DNA from: Lyophyllum atratum
Lineage: Eukaryota > Basidiomycota > Agaricomycetes > Agaricales > Lyophyllaceae
Assembly: GCA_014905825.1 (NCBI GenBank)
Contig: JACGCN010000032.1
Location: 434,001-498,000 of the forward strand
DNA length: 64,000 nucleotides
Direction of reading: 5' to 3'
The notes below the pieces were generated by a model. It saw only the letters and a program-made list of their open reading frames with translations, ran no database searches and had not been told where the DNA came from. The position numbers and the translations under genes were made by a program. Shown here piece after piece: positions 61,835-64,000 of this stretch; position 1 is the stretch's first letter; each line of letters begins with the position of its first letter.

Positions 61835-62065
61835 GGTGAGAACTCGTTGGGTGACGTTGTAGGCGTGGGGGGGTAAGACAAGAGGTTTGTACTCACAGGA
61901 ATGTTTAAGTCAACGCTTTATAGAAAAATGCAGGTCTACGTCATTAGGTACGTACAGACAATGTTCCAAAATAGAAAGTCTAAACTTTAAAGTTTCAGAA
62001 GCCACGGGCTTTCGACGTATGGTGATCAGTATGAGGACGGTCGTGTATTACTATGTAACATAATA

Positions 62066-64000
62066 TCAACACATTTCAATTTTATTTTCTCTACGCAAAT
62101 CCACGATTTCCAGCTGTATGTCCTCCATATGGACATGGCCCTTGTCTGCATCCTGATATAAAAAGCAAGTCACTGTCAGTCCGTAGAAGACGAGAGTTCA
62201 AAGAAAGCATACAGTGTATATTGGCACATCAGGGTGGAAGTGGAAAGCTTCTTCGGCTCTACACTCAAGGACAGTCTGCAAACCTGGCGGGTCCGTAAGG
62301 CGGAATATACCAAAGCTGGACGGCGTTCGGATAAGCATTTGACGCATAGTTACTGAAGGAGATGTCCTACTTCGGACTAGACTTAGGGGCACAAACGACG
62401 GCAAAAGATTCGGGAAGCATGCGCTGAAACCAAGCATGGGTATGCAGATCAACCGACGACATAAAACCTGCCTCATACATTTAGTAAGATACTCAAAGCA
62501 CCGGTAAATAAGTCCAGCTCACAAGATTTGGAAGGGTGAGTGTGTATCTGTGATGGCAAAGACGTAAGTACCGAAGAATTAGAGACCATGCCGACCCACC
62601 CATCCCAGTGTGATCAAGCTCCTCGCTTCCGTAAATTCTGTAACCAACATATTCCCGTCTATCGTGCAAGTGTCGCTCGTCGCGTGCTGCTTTGGGATCA
62701 ACAGTGTCGTCACTATTAATTGCTTGCTTCGATCTCTTCCAAGCAGTAGACCACACGTCTCAAGGTTCAGATCCGTATTCGCCTTGGCGATCTTCAAAAA
62801 ACGAGGGAGGCAGTCACGCGGGAGCTTAACCTGCCGTAGCCCTTGCGTCGTGCGCAGGGATCTCTCCCGGTCCGAGCGAACGGGCGTATGTCTGACTTGC
62901 AGATCAAGACCTTCAGCGAGAACTTTGAATGGCATCGAGTGGGCAGAGGGGTTATATCCTTGATGCCTCTGATGCTTCGACATGAGCTGGGTATAAAGGG
63001 TACGGTCACTTTTTGTCGGGGGCGGAGTCGTTGTGGTTACTGGTGGGGTATATGAGGGACTAGATGTGTATCAAGAGGGAAGTTACAATATCAGTTACTC
63101 AACGCGCACCATACGTGCTAGAAAGACGCACCGGACGGAAGGTACCTGTGCGAACGGGTTGAAGCCTGGTGGGAGTTCGTTGGTGCCGATGCTAGGACGA
63201 TTAATTGGACTACTCTGCCCGCTAAACTCCTGCGCTCGTCCCTGATGCTCTCGTCTCCGTAGCTCTCTTCGCTCTAGGATCTCTTCCTCGCGTCGCCGCA
63301 TCTCCTCCTGCTGTCGCCGATTCCTCGAGAAATCATGGTCATCTGAGACCCCAGGGGCTTGCTGCGCCGAAGTCCCTGCTACTGGGAAAATTAAGCTGCC
63401 CAATCGGCTCGCATTGAATTCAGTATTCTGCTTTAGAATTTGTGCCGCTTCATCAGCCTCCTGCTGCCGCTTAGAAATGCCTGCCTGTTCTGGCCTCTTC
63501 ATCTTTCGTCGCCTCTCTTCCTCCCGTTGTCGCCATCCCTCCAGCTGTTTCTCGCGCCTCGGAACTCCACCACTGCCCGGGGGGTTGGACGCCCTCACCG
63601 CCGCACCGACTACTGCATGGCGAATACTAACGTCATTTGTATCAATTTCATCGCTAACATGCTCCATGGCCCATTTAGCACGGCGGTCAACGAGGGCGGA
63701 CTTGATTTCCCTGAGTTTATCCAACATTTCTTGACCATTCTGTAAAAAGAAATCATAAGAAATGCTTTCCCTACAGGGGAGAGTACATGTATATCGTCGC
63801 GATAATTGTGGAGGAAGCAAGGGGATCACAAAACGAAAGATAAAATGAGCACGAACCGACGCGAGATTCTTGCACTGGGATTGATTGAGGAGGAGGGTGT
63901 AATCACGATGTATCGGGACCTTCTCTAGTACAAGCGTTGCCGATTTGGCAAACATAATGAAGGCATTCTCAAGATCTCCGTCGTCGACATGTTGCCTAGC
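62066..64000 (-). CDS. AMSH-type JAMM deubiquitinase (paralogue 2), 5' end outside window
   Basis: A second copy of the endosomal K63 deubiquitinase, read from the window edge ([20 protein letters not shown]) to the stop at 62066. The intron positions are the same as in paralogue 1: before NGQEML, in the linker, after ITLGW, inside the SC codon, after PKSSPN and before DADKGH. The JAMM site is intact: [46 protein letters not shown]. The coiled-coil linker is rearranged: one segment ([12 protein letters not shown]) lies before, and another ([20 protein letters not shown]) after, an inserted stretch, while the Pro-rich linker is much shorter. A basic extension (RRENKIEMC) ends the protein. Orientation is opposite to paralogue 1, 34 kb away. 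It looks functional, and different regulation or partners may have been gained through the linker. Confidence 0.9.

Overview
This is a stretch of nuclear DNA from a filamentous basidiomycete, most likely an Agaricomycete. Genes are packed on both strands and broken by many 45-65 nt introns with gt...ag ends. The protein families are typical of mushroom-forming fungi: a seven-transmembrane orphan protein, F-box/leucine-rich proteins, a BTB protein, a CAP10 glycosyltransferase and a chitin synthase with a myosin-like motor. I see no rRNA, tRNA, CRISPR array or bacterial-type operon, and no intact transposon. All splice structures were assembled by eye from reading frame, splice-site consensus and family resemblance.

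Layout. 0.8-9.2 kb: a 7-TM orphan protein (-), splicing factor ISY1 (-) sharing a 170 bp head-to-head promoter with a carnosine N-methyltransferase homologue (+), and a myo-inositol-type sugar transporter (-). 10.5-20.4 kb: a weakly supported hypothetical gene, an F-box/LRR protein (+), a dioxygenase-fold protein that appears to have lost its iron ligands (-), a CAP10 glycosyltransferase (-) and a small secreted protein (+). 20.7-30.2 kb: a 1,230-residue membrane-anchored protein of unknown function (-), an AMSH-type JAMM deubiquitinase (+) and a four-helix MARVEL-like membrane protein (-). 31.9-42.7 kb: a small hypothetical gene (+), the 75 kDa complex I subunit (-), a short MIT-like protein (+), an annexin (+), a BTB protein (+) and a second F-box/LRR protein (-).

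42.8-45.3 kb is gene-poor, with cryptic exons and members of a small dispersed repeat family. 46.0-52.2 kb holds a chitin synthase of about 1,900 residues with an N-terminal myosin-like motor. 53.2-55.9 kb holds a ZRG17-like cation diffusion facilitator. 56.2-58.2 kb contains decayed copies of the same repeat family. A third F-box protein, a 175 bp tandem duplication, a short-chain dehydrogenase and a second AMSH gene (cut by the window end) follow.

The genes do not form a pathway or biosynthetic cluster. They are mainly housekeeping genes (splicing, respiration, wall synthesis, ion and sugar transport, endosomal ubiquitin removal) mixed with rapidly evolving lineage-specific families. The points most worth follow-up are the unknown 1,230-residue protein, the inactive-looking dioxygenase fold, the two AMSH paralogues with different linkers, the GC-AG intron in the complex I gene and the decayed repeat family.
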